The notes beneath the pieces are model-generated. The model worked only from the letters and a program-made list of their open reading frames with translations, ran no database searches and was not told the DNA's origin. Below are positions 1 through 12,269 of a stretch of DNA of 64,000 nt, piece by piece (position 1 is the stretch's first letter; the number at the start of each line of letters is the position of its first letter). The stretch covers positions 6,772,154-6,836,153 of the forward strand of contig NC_084886.1 of NCBI RefSeq assembly GCF_958979055.1. The letters are read 5' to 3'. The DNA is from Alnus glutinosa (Eukaryota; Streptophyta; Magnoliopsida; Fagales; Betulaceae). The position numbers were made by a program, and so were the translations under genes.

Positions 1-1451
1 CTTTTTTTAATAGCAATAAAAGAAATTTTTTATTTAAAAACCATGTACTTCTTATATTCTATTAAAAAATATGTATTTCTAACATGTTAAGAAATATATG
101 ACAATTTTATAAATCCAGATTGAAAAAAACTCAATAGAAAAACTGTTGGTATTTGCACCCTTTGTTCTACTCTAATATTTTATTTTATTTTTCCTGAAAG
201 TCCGATCCAAGGAGCAGAATAATCAACGATCGGCTCCATTTTTACTCCCGTTTATGTTTTGTGATTGGGTTGATTACGATTGCTTCTTCTATATATAATA
301 GCCAAGGAGGCAGCTCTCACTGTCGAAAGCTTAGGATGCTCTACTCAGACATAATTCTAATCAATGCTCTATGGAAGACCTTATGTCTAGGGTCCCAGCT
401 TTCTTTTTGTCTCCTGGGCAATCAAAAGTATTTTTTCACATGTAGGGACCCTGCAAGATTATCAACCTAGTCCTTGGAAAACTCTAACCAGCGAAGAACC
501 GCTTTAAAACGGAAGAAGCAGCAATGTCTACTTCATTTTTCAAAAATTATATTTCTTGTTCATTTGAAGAACCGTAGGACTCCATAGTAATGTAATTTGA
601 GAAATCCTAGACCTCCCAATCAAATGCCAAATGTTTGAGAATATTATATTTCTGACCTTTTATTAATGAACATAGAGTGCGGTTTACAAAAAGAATTGAA
701 ATAAAAATAAACATGTTTGTCCTTGAAACTCCTAATAGTATATAACTCTATTCCTAATAACATTCTTAATAATAAATAGTTCTAATTCTAATAAGATAAT
801 AGTCCTATGTCCATGCAACTTCTTCCTTCTTATCTCTACATTCCTCAGGTTTGCAGCTTCACACGCGGCTCATGCTTCTTACATCCACGTAGGTCCGTAA
901 CACAATTACAATGAGATTAGTGGCAGATACAATATTTCCTCGCCCTCGGTTAAGAGAGTGCCTTGCTGTTTTTCAAGAGGGAGCCATCAACAGACTAAGA
1001 TATTGTTTCACTTTTTCATGCAAAATAGGGAGCAGTTGGATTGGAGCGCAAAAGGTCTCAAGTACAGTGTCCAAAATATCTGAAGTGCCTCTAGTGTGGC
1101 CCATCTGAAATTTCAAACAAATAAAGGGATAATGTAAATGAACTAATGGGTTACAGGACATGTTTTTTCCTTTTCTTTTTTGGAGGAGAGGCTTTGCCCA
1201 TTCAAAGACTACATAATTTTCTTAAATCATGGTTTTAAAATGCAAAATAATTAAACAGTGAATCAGGCTTCAGTCTAAACAGAGTAACATATGTTGCAGG
1301 ATCTTGATGTAGGAAATAACGAGACGATTAAATAAGATGGCCAGCAAGCTAAAGAGCATCTTTTACATATGCAAACAAGTAGTTGTAAAGTCGATGATAT
1401 CAGAATATTTTTATCGGTCATTACCTTCATTGCACAGCATATCATGGACAG
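1..1451. other. Intergenic / 3' flank of BUB3.3, nothing recognised
   Basis: AT-rich sequence downstream of the BUB3.3 stop codon. Short open frames exist (for example minus strand 973-1161), but none matches a family I recognise and none has convincing splice partners. The first few hundred bases above position 1100 probably include the BUB3.3 3' UTR. Confidence 0.4.
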
Positions 1452-4400
1452 TCAATTCCTACTAGAACTTCCAGCAGACACTGATCTTATGTAGCTGTCA
1501 TCAACTTCGTGTATGAATATTTGAGGAGGCTCTTCTCTGTTACAGGCAAAGTGCACATGGAAAATATTAATCCCTTAAGCCTAGGTCACAAGACAATGTT
1601 TTCATGTTGACTACTCTTGCATATTCCTAATATACTTGTCAGTTAGATCATGTAACCATGCAATTGTAGAATATTGTAATAAGGTGTAAATGAAAGAGAG
1701 TATAGTGGAAGAGGAGGAAGGAAAGACACAAGAATTTTTGGGTCGTTCAGCGTTAGAGGCCTATGTCTACCACTAGGAAATTTTCCTGGGTGCTAAATTT
1801 TGCTCTTATTGTCTTGGATTTCTTTACAATACAGATGACTCCTTTTTATAGGAGAAATGTTGTAGGTGGAGTGAATACAAATAAGGTAATCAAATTATTT
1901 GATTACCATCAAACAACTATGGTAAATACATTGATAAGGAAAATATCAAACCGAATATGGCAATCCTATATTCTAACAGCAATCAATATGCCATTACAAG
2001 TGGTACATTGCATCAGACACTCCCACACAGTCCTTTACCATCCCCTTCTCTGCATATCCCTATTTTTTCATAACCTTTTTCACTCTTCGTTCACTTCTAT
2101 ACAACTCAAAATTTACAACTTGACATTTTCTTCTGCTAAGTGCTCCAAGATTTGTTAAGAATGACAAGAAATCAACAAACACACAAAACCTAGTATTTCA
2201 AGCAACAGAATAAATACCTACCTCAGAAACGACAAAAAAAAGATACCGATACATTGGTATGTGCCAAGTTTTCGGAAAGATAATGTAGAACAAAAATAAA
2301 AGGCAGATGTTATCAAAAGAATAACTAACATTTCTTTAGCTTCTTGGTAAGTGTAGCTTGATGCAACAGCCAAAAGTTGTCCCTCGTGGTTGTATGATAA
2401 AGATGCTACACTATTTGGGTACCTAGGCAACTGAAAGTGAAAAAGGATTAGAGCAATATAAGATTTTTGACAACAAAATATATATTAAATGATTGCAAGT
2501 ATATCAAGGTTAAAGGAGGCATATCAAGATTGCTTAGAAACCGGCATCTTTCACATATTCAGGTAAGAGAGGCGGAGAGTACTCATTAAAAATGAGAATA
2601 TATACCTACCTCCCTATTTGTGACCTAAAGGCATAATGATATTGAACTTGTAAGAAGATTATATTTGAAACTTGTCATCTAGAGTGGGTCTCACGATGGG
2701 ATTCATCCAATTGTTTTGTTACCATTAACTTATTGGGCATTACCCATCAAAGTATGCGATGAGAATGCATCACTTCATATGCAAATTCTCCAACAATTAC
2801 ATTAACGGTGTTAAAATATCAATTAAATTATTAAATTTACAATTTCCTGTTAGCTTAAGCTTTTGAAATAAATGGTGATTTAACATGATATCAAAGTAGA
2901 TATATTGAACTCGGACCCTAACTCAACAGTTTATCTCTAATTCCAATTAAAAATTTCACATGTTAGGCCTCACTTATTGAAGAAGGATTTGAGCTCACAC
3001 ATGAATATGATAGTTAAAATATTAATTAAATTATTAAATTCACCACTTCCTGACAGCTTAAGATTTTTAGATAAATGGTAATTTTAGTTTTGGGATAAGC
3101 GATGATTTAACAAATACTACTAAAAGATTTAAAAAATATTAACTACATTCACATCAAGTCGCAATATATGGAAAGATCTACTAGAATTGAAGGAAATAAT
3201 ACCTCAAAAAGTCTTCTCCTGCTTCTAGCATCCCATGCGCTAACATAACCCTCGTTATCACCCGTAACAAAGGCACCACGGATGCTAAAACAAAAATATA
3301 AAATCAGTGAATTTGTAGACTTAGTTAGTAAGCTACAGATAGGAATACACATACAGAGGATTGAAAACGATGTCGTTCACTGATACTAGATGATATCTTC
3401 CATCCTTTGACTTTGGATGACAACGGAACGTGTATCTGTAATAGAATTTGATACATCACTTTGTCAGTAAGTTCGACGCCAAAAATATACTACACGCCCA
3501 AAATGCTTTTCTGAAAACAAATCATTTGTATGTTCAGGAGCTTTAAGACATAAATTCTGAGATCTGAAAGCAAGCCCATACAATGACAATTAGATATTAA
3601 GTCCGTGGAATCTAAAGCATGTATATAATTCTGAATTTCAACAAGCCAACAAAATTATGCTTCAATAGAAAGCCAACAATACACAAGAAATAAAACATGG
3701 AAGTCAGAGACTGTTCATCATATTGGGCCTTGAGTAATTCAGATAGTATAAATATTCTGCATCCTTTCTTTCCAGCAACTTCTAAGCAGTGGAACAGAGT
3801 ACCAGAAATTTCAGCTTGAATTTAAATCGCAACATCACTTAAAATTCTATGTAGTGATCTGACCATCATGTTTATCAAGTTTTGCATGAGCAACTCAGAT
3901 GGAAACCTAATGATCATCTTAGTCCCTCACATTTTGCAGAAGTGATACCAACACTTGTTATGGTATGATCTCAAGGCTACAGAATCATAAAATCAAAGAA
4001 AGAGAAACTTGAGCAAAAAATTGCACGCTTAAAGGAGACCGTGTTCTAAGTTTCAGACTTCTAGCAAGCTAAGAAAGTTCATCATTTGCTCTCAGGAACA
4101 AATAATAAATAAATAAAATAAAAATATAGTTCTTCCCATTATTATTTTTTTTTTTTAAAAAAAAAAAAAGTATATGACTTAAGGAACTTAAGCACTATAA
4201 TCACTATAATCTAAAACTAACCTAATGTCATTTGGATTGGATGGATGGGAAATCTCCACCGCCACTCGTCCATCTACTGATCCAGCTGCATATCCTGCAA
4301 GAAACAAATCTTACTTTAGAGACATCTAATAGGTTTTCAATAATTTAATATGGTTGCAACACGAATCTAGAAGGAAATCCAAAAAACTTTTCTTACACAT

Positions 4401-7400
4401 TGTAAACCCCTAGGCTTTAATTTTAAAAATGGATATAAAAGTGGAAATATTCAGTTAATTGAGATAAATATGCCAATATTTGGTTTTTTTGATACTGACA
4501 TTGCTTTTCACTGAGGTCGTCTCCAACCACAATAACAACTACATGGATTACAACACACAAAGCTGATTACTGTAATAATACCTTCAGAATAAGGGATTGA
4601 GCTGACACATCTAATTCGATTATCCGAGTGTGATTCTCTTGATTGAACTGATTTGTCTAAATTACGCAAGTCATACATATATATTGATGCTCCAATGACT
4701 ACCATCAAATTAAACCCAAAGAGCGACATGGACTCCACCTCTGCACCAAGATTTTTCCAGTACGCAAGAGCCTTCGCCATGCGCATGTCCCAGAATAGTA
4801 TCTTCTTGTCCAAACCAGCAGAAATTACTTGACCTACAACAACCCAAAGAAGAATCCACTTTGGTTCAGAAACACAATGGGGGTGCAGAACTAAAAATAC
4901 TACAGGCTTTTTCATGTCCCACAACCAACCCACCAATTACCTTACACCTGTTGTCCTCCATATTCCAATAAATGGAATTAAGCATGGGCTGAGCTATCCC
5001 AAAAACAAAGCACCATTTACAATCACAATTAAGGAAGGTTACAAATTAAGTATTCTAAAGTTCTTAACTAATGCTTTTGGAAGTTTTATCCAAAAAAGCT
5101 GGCTATTCAAATCAAGTCAACATGTACATCACTAGACAATACAATCACAGTGCTCAGACTTTCATCAATTGCTGATCAGGAATCATAACTTGATAAGTTC
5201 CACCTTGCATTCCCTCTATAGCAGCAAGGGATTCGTTAGAATTTGCTAAAAGTAAAAAATTTAGTCTCTTCCATTGCATGGAAATCAGTCCTAGCGGAGG
5301 GGCACTCTGTTAGAATAAAAAATATGGGAGCAAAGGTCTAAGAACATAACCCTTAACTGCTATATAGGTCATTAAGTTTGATAAGTAAAAGAGAGGGGAT
5401 ATGACATAACAGGCCATCATATACTGTTGTCTCACATGTACAACATTCATAGTGGTGGAGAACCTACAACTAAACAGGCCCCACATATATTGTTAAAAAC
5501 CTGACCTAAGTACTTTGATCAGCTAAACAAATGCTATTCACCATTCCAAATAGTTGTACTGTCATGTTTTAATTAAACCGTCATTGCCAACTTTTTTTAG
5601 CCATCATGCTGGGAATAGAGGAAGTTAAAATCTATCATAGTCTGTTAAATTTCCTGATTACCAGCAAAGTAAACAATTTACAGTGCCCTGACCAAGAATA
5701 TTTCTTTCTTTCATTTGAAAATTCAAATTCTTGATCCACACATATATGTAATCCAATTGCAGCATCAGCCATGCCTCACAAAGATCGATCCAGACACAAA
5801 ATAAAGTTAACCCCATTGAGCTGGCAGAAGGATTTGATAATTATTAAACATATTGGTATGGTTTGTCCAGATTTGGAGTAAGGGGCAAGCCTCATTTAAA
5901 GCAACCATCCTTTCTCACCAGAACTGCATAATTTAAAGCCTAGATGGAAACAAATACTAAAGCCACAAGGCAAATGAATTGGAGTGGGGAACAAGAATAT
6001 TCAACAACAGCATACACCAAATTGCAGCTTCTTTATAAGCGACGAATTCATAAGATGCTAGCAGCCAAAAATTTAAAGTACAAGTTCATATATTAAAGTG
6101 TAACTTTTCAAGTTGGATTTTTATTAAACTTCTAGTTCCAGAAAGCCTTCTGGAAGCAAATGTACAAGAATACATAACCAAAACAAAGAAATTGCTAAGG
6201 TAGAAAAAATGTACATAGATTGGAGAATTTGACCTTGATTTGGCCCTAGCATATGGAAGACAAAGCAAACTGAAATGTAACCAAAACTTGAAGCACACTC
6301 TAAACCACTCTTCTCAAAGTGTTAGCCATCTCTAAGGATAATACCAACATAGCAAACTGCTTGCCTGCAGCCCATAGGTTGTAACAAAACTAAAAAACTC
6401 CTTTTCATGTCAGAAAGACAAGTTAGAATAACAACTGTGACCCAGCACTACATGTGTCTTTCAATTTCTTGCCCATGGACATCATGTAAATAGCAAATGG
6501 GAGAAGATGATAATTGAGACTGATACCAATAGAAGAAATCAACTTTACCTAGTAGAATCTATCAAAAAAAAAAAAACTTTACCTAGTAAAAGATAAACAA
6601 TGTAAGTAAAAGGCTTTAGACCTAACAAACACAAAATTTCCACACCAGATGGATAAAAATTAAATCCATAAAAATATAGCATCACCATGACTTGCTTCCA
6701 TTTATGGCCTTAGAACCTACCCAGTAACTAAGCATCTGCTATATAGTATAAATTTACTAATCCACTCAATCATGATCTAATGACACCTCATGTCATACGT
6801 AAATACGAAGAAAAAGCATGTAAACAAATGTCTTCTAGATACTAGATAAGGAAAATTACATATTCAACAATAGATAATCTCCTCATTAAATGGTGAAAAA
6901 ATAAAATTCCCAAGATCGTCGGCAAACTAGAACAGCAACTTAAAAATAAGTATAAGTTCAAAAATTGCATATCAGTACAACTTCATAAATGAGGTGCTAA
7001 TAATAGCTTACATGTTTCATCTGAATATCCAATGCTCGTTGCTATATCATCGTGATTTCCAATTGTATCATTAATTCCCGAATGTAAGTCATACCTAAAA
7101 AAAAATTGTACCAAAACAAGTCAACACGTAATGTAAGATTATAGAGAGAGAATATGTTGCATGCACTCTAAACCAACCACATAACTGACAAACATAAACA
7201 ACAAATGTTGAACAGAATTCCCTTTGGGAAGCCCATCAGTCAACATGAAACAATAAGAAAATATAGAATTCTGCAAATGACTCACAATAATATGTATAGT
7301 AAGTAGGAATGTTCAACTAGGCAATACAGATGAGACATGTGCAAGAAAGTCTGTATATAATTTACTTGAACAACAGGGTTACACTAAAATATACTTGGCA

Positions 7401-8527
7401 GTCACAAGAATAAATTGCATGCTCCCACCACCTCTCTTGTTTCCACTCTCTCCGGTAACATCTGAGGAGTGGAATGCCAATAAACTCACTCATCCCAGGT
7501 TAAATCTAACTTAAGGGTCCCGTATGCAATTTCTTAGGGTTAGCTACAAAAAGATTTTCCAATTAGCTCTATCCAGGGTCATGGATTTGAACAGGTAATA
7601 TGATATCATGTGTTTTCCTCACAGTCACCACCCTAATCCACATTTGTTTGCCCCTGAACTTGTAATGCTTCTACCTTCTTTACCCTGAAATACTCACTTA
7701 TTTGACATATATATGAAGTTTCCTACGCAAGGAAAGGAACACAACAGACATTAGGACCCTATAAACAGCACCCCCTTTATATTCTATTACGGTATTACCC
7801 TACAAAGACTATCAATAATGTATTAATATTTTTCCACATGAGTACAAAAAGTGCGACAAAAATCAAAGCCAGCCCCAAAGGTGAACACTTTCTCTTTATA
7901 AAGTTACAAAGCTACACAACCTACTATCCCAATATATGTGCCCTAACTTGTAACATAAACCAAATGTAAATCGTATCAAAAATAAAAAACAAATACTATA
8001 AATAAAGTCCCCAAACTAGCTATGGTGTCTATCCCCAAAAGGGCCAGTATTAATAAATGCAGTGTATTTATGATATTGTGCAGATAACATATATGAACAT
8101 AACCAAACCTAGCGTGCAACAATTACTGACATAAATGCGAAACTAAGGAAAGCGCCGGTTGGGGTTGAGTTCCATTGACCTTGTAACGGAGCCATCAGAG
8201 GCAGCGGTGAAAGCAACAGATTCGTTCTGGAGACAACAATCGAGAAGCGCGGCTTCAGACGGAGCTTCGAACCTAAGCGCAGAACCATCCACATCGTACA
8301 ACCGAAGACTCTGCGCAGAGAGATCGCCAGTTACTTCAGAAGCGAACAACACAGAATTAGAAGCCCCAAAATTTAGCGTAAAAAATGAAATCAAAACAAA
8401 AATAAAATAAAATAAAACTCACGGAGTCCCAAGAAGAAATAAGGAGATTGTTAGACTGCGGAGCGAATCGGATTCTGGAAATGGCGTCTCGGATAGGGTT
8501 TTCGAGCTCCAAACAAGTTCCATTCAT
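1452..8527 (-). CDS. BUB3.3: BUB3.3-like WD40 mitotic checkpoint protein
   Basis: BUB3 proteins are WD40 beta-propellers that recruit checkpoint kinases to kinetochores in the spindle assembly checkpoint. I assembled nine exons on the minus strand: 8423-8527, 8180-8310, 7012-7094, 4582-4833, 4222-4294, 3355-3435, 3203-3284, 2330-2430 and 1452-1536. All have GT-AG borders and compatible phases, giving 993 nt and a 330-residue protein close to the family length. The start is the first ATG of the frame reading MNGTCLELENP. Diagnostic stretches are SSWDS/LRLYDV, ISAGLDKKILFWD, AAGSVDGRVAVE, VTGDNEGYVSAWDA and RYPNSVASLS, typical of BUB3 blades. The last exon encodes an acidic/serine tail beginning EEPPQIFIHEVDD. 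The third intron is about 2.2 kb. It resembles the BUB3.3 clade (At1g69400) more than BUB3.1/3.2, by recall. The next host gene on the same strand is MinE1; a tRNA-Trp lies 343 bp upstream. Confidence 0.92.
2811..3090. repeat. Dispersed AT-rich repeat inside a BUB3.3 intron
   Basis: Two direct copies about 200 bp apart (near 2811 and 3013) share a run reading ATTAAATTATTAAATT, then a TAGCTTAAG-like motif and ATAAATGGT. The same family recurs at 60630-60830 inside the second intron of GT61-A. It looks like a short high-copy non-coding element; I cannot assign a class. Confidence 0.45.
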
Positions 8528-8869
8528 TTTGAGAGCACCAGGGGAACCGAAATGTGGAAGTGGAATCTCAGCCGTTGATCAGGAAGAGTACGAAAATGAA
8601 GTAGAGCCGATGTTACTGTCCATAGAAATTTGAGCTTTTCAGAGAGATTTGGTCACAATTCTCAAAGAGCCCTAACTTTGCCCTAGAGAAGGATGGAAGC
8701 CGGAAGGTACCTGCGAGGGACTGAGGGAGGATGAATGACCCACCAAAAGTTCCCGCTCACTCTGGAATATCAAAAAAGATCAAACTGAGTTTTAACTTGC
8801 GAAATTCGCGCTCCTTTTATGTTAGTGGTATAGTATGAAAATATATGGTTCGGTGTAATTATAACAATT
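8528..8869. promoter_or_regulatory. BUB3.3 upstream region shared with tRNA-Trp
   Basis: About 340 bp separate the BUB3.3 start codon (minus strand) from the tRNA-Trp (plus strand), so this divergent spacer should hold the BUB3.3 5' UTR and promoter and the tRNA 5' flank. No clear TATA box or other motif was decisive. Confidence 0.4.
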
Positions 8870-8941
8870 GGATCTGTGGCGCAATGGTAGCGCGTCTGAC
8901 TCCAGATCAGAAGGTTGCGTGTTCGATTCACGTCAGGTTCA
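8870..8941 (+). tRNA. tRNA-Trp (CCA)
   Basis: A 72-nt cloverleaf is readable. The acceptor stem GGATCTG pairs with CAGGTTC with two G-U wobbles. The D arm is GCGC-AATGGTA-GCGC. The anticodon arm is TCTGA-CTCCAGA-TCAGA with anticodon CCA, and the T arm is GCGTG-TTCGATT-CACGT, followed by discriminator A. It closely resembles plant nuclear tRNA-Trp. There is no intron and no encoded CCA, as expected for a nuclear gene. It probably still works, but its 3' half (from 8897) starts a tandem repeat, and two extra 3' halves lie downstream. Confidence 0.93.
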
Positions 8942-9580
8942 CTTTTTCCTTCAAAATTGGAAAAAATGCAAAATCAGTTTATAAATACTTTGATTCATGT
9001 TTTTTTTTTTTTTTTTTTTTTTAAAGGTTCTTGTTTAATAAGGTTCTTTTTTTCTTTTCTTTATTTTTTTTTCTCTCTCTCAATTTTTTTTTTTTAAAAA
9101 AAAATAGAGAAACTTCACAAAAGGGTATCAAACTATAACGCTTTTTCAATTAAGGGTACCGATATAGCAAAACGTTCAATTGAGTGTATACATTTATCAA
9201 AACCATTCAATGTCGAGTATTCTGTCAGCCTCCGTTCTAAATCGATGACGGAATACCCATCATGTGCGACCCACGTGATTTTTTAGGTAAATCTTCCCTT
9301 TATGCCCCTCAACTCCCTCTTCTCTCTCAAAACTTCTCATTCGGAACCCGAAACCGACTCGGCCCCCTTCAAGTCCCTAATATCGCATCTGATTTCATCG
9401 TCCAACTCGCTGTCCCTAAAGCTCGCCCACCTTCTCCAGTCCTCTTCCCATGCGTCCCTTACGTCAGCCAAAACACAATGAAGATGACTTTTGAGACATT
9501 TACTGCGCATGCATGCTCATGATCCTAAGCTACTGCATATCCCATAGCTTCGGTCGTGTCGAGAACTGCCTTCAAGGCGA

Positions 9581-9625
9581 TGACTCCAGATCAGAAGGTT
9601 GCGTGTTCGATTCACGTTAGGTTCA
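9581..9625 (+). pseudogene. tRNA-Trp 3' half, tandem copy 2
   Basis: Forty-five nt identical to the 3' half of the tRNA-Trp at 8870 (from the anticodon arm to the discriminator), except for a C-to-T change that gives CACGTTAGG. It lacks the D arm and the internal A box but keeps the B box (GTTCGATTC). It is a by-product of the tandem duplication and not a functional tRNA. Confidence 0.9.
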
Positions 9626-9686
9626 CTTTTTCCTTAAAAATTGGAAAAAATGCAAAATCAGTTTATAAACACTTTGATTCATGTTT

Positions 9687-9717
<31 letters not shown>

Positions 9718-10291
9718 TTATTTTTTTTTATTTTAAGGTTCTTGTTTAATAAGGTTCTTTTTTTCTTTTCTTTATTTTTTTTCTCTCTCTCAATTTTATT
9801 TTTTTTTTTAAAAAATAGAGAAACTTCACAAAAGGGTATCAAACTATAACGCTTTTTCAATTAAGGGTACCGATATAGCAAAACGTTCAATTGAGTGTAT
9901 ACATTTATCAAAACCATTTAATGTCGAGTATTCTGTCAGCCTCCGTTCTAAATCGATGACGGAATACCCATCATGTGCGACCCACGTGATTTTTTAAGTA
10001 AATCTTCCCTTTATGCCCCTCAACTCCCTCTTCTCTCTCAAAACTTCTCATTCGGAACCCGAAACCGACTCGGCCCCCTTCGAGTCCCTAATATCGCATC
10101 TGATTTCATCGTCCAACTCGCTGTCCCTAAAGCTCGCCCACCTTCTCCTGTCCTCTTCCCATGCGTCCCTTACGTCAGCCAAAACACAATGAAGATGACT
10201 TTTGAGACATTTACTGCGCATGCATGCTCATGATCCTAAGCTACTGCATATCCCATAGCTTCGGTCGTGTCGAGAACTGCCTTCAAGGCGA

Positions 10292-10336
10292 TGACTCCAG
10301 ATCAGAAGGTTGCGTGTTCGATTCACGTTAGGTTCA
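10292..10336 (+). pseudogene. tRNA-Trp 3' half, tandem copy 3
   Basis: Second truncated copy of the tRNA-Trp 3' half, with the same C-to-T change as the copy at 9581. The third unit therefore probably arose from the second by unequal exchange, after the first duplication. Confidence 0.9.
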
Positions 10337-11479
10337 CTTTTTCCTTAAAAATTGGAAAAAATGCAAAATCAGTTTATAAACACTTTGATTCATGATTTTT
10401 TCTTTTTTCTTTTTCTTTTTCTTTTTTTAAGGTTCTTGTTTAATAAGGTTCTTTTTTTCTTTTCTTTATTTTTTTTTCTCTCTCAATTTTTTTTTTTTAA
10501 AAAAAAAATAGAGAAACTTCACAAAAGGGTATCAAACTATAACGCTTTTTCAATTAAGGGTACCGATATAGCAAAACGTTCAATTGAGTGTATACATTTA
10601 TCAAAACCATTCAATGTCGAGTATTCTGTCAGCCTCCGTTCTAAATCGATGACGGAATACCCATCATGTGCGACCCACGTGATTTTTTAAGTAAATCTTC
10701 CCTTTATGCCCCTCAACTCCCTCTTATCTCTCAAAACTTCTCATTCGGAACCCGAAACCGACTCGGCCCCCTTCGAGTCCCTAATATCGCATCTGATTTC
10801 ATCGTCCAACTCGCTGTCCCTAAAGCTCGCCCACCTTCTCCAGTCCTCTTCCCATGCGTCCCTTACGTCAGCCAAAACACAATGAAGATGACTTTTGAGA
10901 CATTTACTGCGCATGCATGCTAATGATCCTAAGCTACTGAATATCCCATAGCTTCGGTCGTGTCGAGAACTGCCTTCAAGGCGATGGAATCAGGGGAATG
11001 ATTTCCTTGCATCAACTTCCACTACTATTTTTAACTCAAAGTAGTCGACCGTGTAAAGAAGGAGAAACTACTGTTTTGGGAGTCAAGGTTACAGTGAATA
11101 AAAGACAGTAAGATACGCAAGTCGACAATTGACAAAACTGATCCTGAACGTATTGAAAGATGCCCAGCAGAGACTAACCTGATTCAAGACTGATCCAAAG
11201 AGCTTCAATAGAGGAACTGATGCTAAAACAGAGGTATTGATGCAGACCAAGAAGGACTTTGTACCTTATCTCATCTACCGAAAAAAAAAAAAAAACAACC
11301 ATCAACCCACATATCATTCTTAAACCTTTTATAAAAAACCTCCATATCATCACTGCCCTCTTTATTTGTATCATCACTATCACTTCTACCAAAAATTTTA
11401 AAACTGACAATATTGATTCACGTCCATCACATATTCTTTGTTTTACTCTGTTTTTTAAGGTTAAAACAGAGGAAGCTTA

Positions 11480-11837
11480 TTAATAGTCTTGGACATTGTT
11501 GCCGTCATCTCTTAGTGTATCGGGACCATCCATCTCATGAGCTTTTGGACTAGAGAGACCAATGGAGATAGGCTGCTTGTTCTGGCCAACTATGGGGAGA
11601 GGCTCCGTCAGTCGCCTCCCGTCTCGAGGTGGTGAAAACACCACTGACAGGTAGTAGTCCATTCCATGTATATATATGGGATCAAAGCTTGTAATAAATT
11701 ATATTTAAAGTATAATATTGATTAAAGGAATAGCAGGTAGATAGATTACTTGAAATCAATGGGGAGATACACAAAATCATAAGAGGACAAAGGCTGGTCA
11801 TCGCAATCAGTTGTCCAGCATCTTCGGTGCTATGTAC
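11480..11837 (-). pseudogene. Captured fragment of a MEI2/TERMINAL EAR1-like RNA-binding protein
   Basis: Two minus-strand blocks resemble plant MEI2-like C-terminal RRM proteins (TEL/MCT1 group). Block 11749-11837 reads SSYDFVYLPIDFK, the hallmark end of the RRM half before a conserved intron. Block 11480-11662 reads [19 protein letters not shown], the C-terminal tail motif. The rest of the RRM that should lie between them (GYAFVNFT region) is missing, and no start codon or upstream RRM half is intact. I infer a captured and internally deleted fragment. The family assignment rests on recalled motifs. Confidence 0.55.
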
Positions 11838-12269
11838 AAAGCCATCCTTCACGTCGTCATCGTTGGGTGGAGTCGAGTCCCACTAGTCGAGTGCCATGAT
11901 CGAGTACTTCTGCCATGGACGGCCCAAGGGCGTATTCGAATCTCAATAGGTAGAATTGTGCCGGAGATGGTGCACGGTGTTTTATTAATAAGCATGCTAT
12001 TAATACGGTGTCGTCGAGAGCATTTTATAAGTTTTGTCATTTACGTGTATTTTAGCATTTTCTTAAGAGGCATAACAGAAAAACGCCCTTAAAAATCACG
12101 TGGAAGTCACATGACTTCACTTCCGTCATCGATTTAAAACGGAGGCTGACGGAATACCCGACATTGCATGGTTTTGATAAATGTATACACTCAATTGAAC
12201 GTTTTGCTACATCGATACCCTTAATTGAAAAAACGCTATAGTTTGATACCATTTTATGAAGTTTTCCCC

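Larger units (their letters stand above)
8897..10984 (+). repeat. Tandem triplication (about 0.7-kb unit) starting inside tRNA-Trp
   Basis: There are three direct, nearly identical units: 8897-9580 (684 bp), 9581-10291 (711 bp) and 10292-10984 (693 bp). Length differences sit mainly in poly-T tracts. Each unit begins TGACTCCAGATCAG within the tRNA anticodon arm. It then runs through a T-rich stretch, one terminal inverted repeat of the Pack-MULE-like element, and a GC-richer captured segment ending in CTTCAAGGCGA. The 85-86 residue open frames at 9262, 9973 and 10666 are three copies of the same repeat and not genes. Confidence 0.93.
9107..12269. mobile_element. Pack-MULE-like element with long terminal inverted repeats
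   Basis: The left terminal repeat (about 9107-9290) begins GAGAAACTTCACAAAAGGG. It is matched in inverted orientation at about 12085-12269, with about 85-90% identity over 150 bp by eye; shared landmarks are GGTATCAAACTATA, AACGTTCAATTGAGTG and the CCGTTTTAAATCGATGACGG region. A-rich 9-bp flanks (AAAAAAATA / AAAAAAATT) could be an imperfect target duplication. The left end was triplicated together with the tRNA fragment. The interior holds no transposase but gene-like fragments, including a MEI2-type one, which fits a non-autonomous gene-capturing MULE. Confidence 0.65.

Noticed and set aside
973-1161. 62-codon minus-strand frame near BUB3.3 3' end
   Set aside because: Reads somewhat protein-like, but no family was recognised, no splice partners were found, and it lies downstream of the confident BUB3.3 stop.
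9262-10923. Three near-identical 85-86 codon open frames (MCDPRDFL...) that could look like a small gene family
   Set aside because: They are the same segment of a 0.7-kb tandem DNA repeat, start inside a transposon terminal repeat and match no known protein. Open reading is a side effect of GC-richer sequence.
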